DNA of 64,000 nucleotides from Algorimicrobium algoritergicola. Lineage in GTDB: Bacteria > Bacteroidota > Bacteroidia > Flavobacteriales > Flavobacteriaceae. The position numbers and the translations under genes are program-made. The number at the start of each line of letters is the position of its first letter. Position 1 is the first letter of the stretch. The stretch spans positions 558,001 to 622,000 of the forward strand of contig NZ_VSKL01000001.1 in the NCBI RefSeq assembly GCF_008086165.1. The letters are read 5' to 3'. Positions 63,471-64,000 of this stretch are shown here, piece by piece. Below the pieces are notes generated by a model. The model had not been told where the DNA came from. It worked only from the letters and a program-made list of their open reading frames with translations, and ran no database searches.

Positions 63471-63669
63471 CGCTCGACACCTCTAAAAAAAGGGTTACTT
63501 TAAAAGTAGCTCTTTTTTTTGTTTTAAATTTTTAGAAAACTTTGAGTAATGTGGTTACAGCGGCTCGAGGCTTATTAATTGACACCTTAAAGAACCTTCA
63601 ACTTATATTAGAGGTTTTTTTCTAATTTTTAAGAAAAATTAATTAAAGATAAACCAACTACAGCGGTTC

Positions 63670-63685
63670 TCCCGAAATTTCGGGA
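63670..63685. repeat. 16-bp palindrome replacing the T-loop, copy 2
   Basis: This is identical to copy 1 and at the same place in the third, partial unit. The tRNA-like sequence breaks off 9 nt later at GACA. Confidence 0.85.
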
Positions 63686-63714
63686 CGCTCGACAATTTTA
63701 AAGGTTTTGGGATT

Positions 63715-63749
63715 AAGACCTAACAGGTTTCTAAAACCTGTTAGGTCTT
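63715..63749. repeat. Long REP-like palindrome / terminator
   Basis: AAGACCTAACAGGTTT and AAACCTGTTAGGTCTT form a perfect 16-bp stem with a 3-nt loop (CTA). It lies between the tRNA array and the convergent partial gene. ACCTAACAGGTTT-type palindromes recur between genes in flavobacteria, from memory. It may terminate transcription from either side. Confidence 0.7.
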
Positions 63750-63780
63750 TAAGTAAACAAGCTTATTAAATAGCGACGTA

Positions 63781-64000
63781 TTACTTGGTTGTCACTTCAC
63801 AAAAGCAGCGAAAACCTGTGTAGGTATTTGGTAATATAATTTGAGTTTCAGATTTCCAATTCTCACCAAAATATTGATCATCACCAGTAATTTCCGAAAT
63901 ATTATAGCTAACATATTTCTTTTTAGGATGTTTCTTTATTTTTAATTCTAATGGATTATCTGCTTCATAAGCTTTAAAACGCTTTGAAGCTTTAAAATAT
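63781..64000 (-). CDS. C-terminal fragment of an unrecognised protein (runs off the window)
   Basis: The minus strand is open from the window edge to a TAA at 63781-63783, giving 72 codons of a C-terminus. The fragment reads YFKASKRFKAYEADNP, then a K-rich stretch, SYNISEITGDDQYFGENWKS, and ends TYTGFRCFCEVTTK. The closing GFRC motif resembles the end of formylglycine-generating enzyme (FGE/SUMF1-like) proteins, but the usual GGSW and arginine motifs are not in the visible part. Identity is therefore open. Confidence 0.55.
   Translation of the reverse strand, partial: YFKASKRFKAYEADNPLELKIKKHPKKKYVSYNISEITGDDQYFGENWKSETQIILPNTYTGFRCFCEVTTK

Larger units (their letters stand above)
63235..63694 (+). 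repeat. Tandem array of tRNA-Cys 3'-end fragments
   Basis: Two full units (204 and 215 bp) and one partial unit begin at 63235, 63439 and 63654 with CCATCTACAGCGG or CCAACTACAGCGG, the 3' part of tRNA-Cys. In units two and three the GAATC of the T-loop region is replaced exactly by the 16-bp palindrome TCCCGAAATTTCGGGA. Each full unit holds a second, more diverged tRNA-3'-like stretch, so TACAGCGG occurs at 63240, 63341, 63444, 63556 and 63659, about 102-112 bp apart. Each sub-unit also has a terminator-like hairpin. No complete second tRNA remains. No gene is seen in the array. Confidence 0.9.

Noticed and set aside
63235-63694. CRISPR array
   Set aside because: The repeats are over 200 bp, contiguous and tRNA-derived, with no short repeat/spacer pattern and no cas genes.
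63439-63694. Second and third tRNA genes
   Set aside because: Only the 3' part is present, with no 5' half, D arm or anticodon, and the T-loop is replaced.

Overview
The window looks like the chromosome of a marine member of the Flavobacteriaceae (Bacteroidota). Reasons: the DNA is strongly AT-rich; promoters have the Bacteroidota -7 element TAnnTTTG; several families are ones I know mainly from this lineage (DUF6427, DUF6341, DUF4837, DUF4175, DUF6909, DUF4254); and core proteins are of flavobacterial type. I saw no insertion sequence, integrase, prophage or CRISPR array.

Layout. 1-4.0 kb: small core genes (DUF4254, upp, DUF6427, DUF6341, purD). 4.0-6.5 kb: a CapK-like adenylate-forming enzyme and a GT4 glycosyltransferase. 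6.5-26.5 kb: 18 genes on the minus strand, tightly packed, for a surface polysaccharide. In transcription order they encode sulfate activation and PAP removal (cysQ, a DUF2061 protein, cysC, a lipoprotein, cysD, cysN), an MBOAT acyltransferase with an SGNH-type partner, a Wzx flippase, a Wzy-like polymerase, a LamG lipoprotein, a WaaL/Wzy_C protein, a GT4 enzyme, a heparinase II/III-type lyase, a second Wzy-like protein, UDP-glucose dehydrogenase, UDP-xylose synthase and the initiating sugar-phosphate transferase. 26.6-28.4 kb: an opposed pair, a sulfotransferase and a NodB-like deacetylase. 28.4-36.0 kb: wecG/cpsF, wecC, wecB, rfbD, rfbC, rfbA, rfbB and a Wzz-like protein, again on the minus strand. 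36-49.8 kb: mostly core genes (DUF6909, GH3, M23 peptidase, tatA, DUF4837, an MltD-like lytic transglycosylase, pgk, holB, an OmpH/Skp lipoprotein, a methyltransferase, mnmG, ybeY). 49.8-63.1 kb: DUF4175, gltX, small exported proteins, an SPFH protein, a GNAT-like protein, DUF1761, glnS, a zinc-ribbon protein and folB. 63.2-63.7 kb: tRNA-Cys followed by a tandem array of copies of its own 3' end. The window closes inside a partial minus-strand gene.

How the genes fit together (inference): the locus probably builds a sulfated, uronic-acid-rich, acylated and possibly deacetylated capsule or exopolysaccharide. CysD/CysN make APS and CysC makes PAPS. The sulfotransferase uses PAPS, and CysQ clears the PAP left over. 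No PAPS reductase (cysH) or sulfite reductase is in the window, so the PAPS looks meant for sulfation rather than cysteine synthesis. Sugar donors made here would be UDP-GlcA, UDP-Xyl, UDP-ManNAcA and dTDP-Rha. Outer-membrane export (Wza) and the Wzc kinase are not in the window.

Most unusual points: the tRNA-Cys 3'-end array, in which the T-loop is replaced by a 16-bp palindrome; two parS-like palindromes flanking mnmG; the sulfation module at the head of a 20-kb polysaccharide operon; promoters only 4 nt from the start codon, which suggests leaderless mRNAs; and three consecutive convergent gene pairs that overlap at their stop codons.
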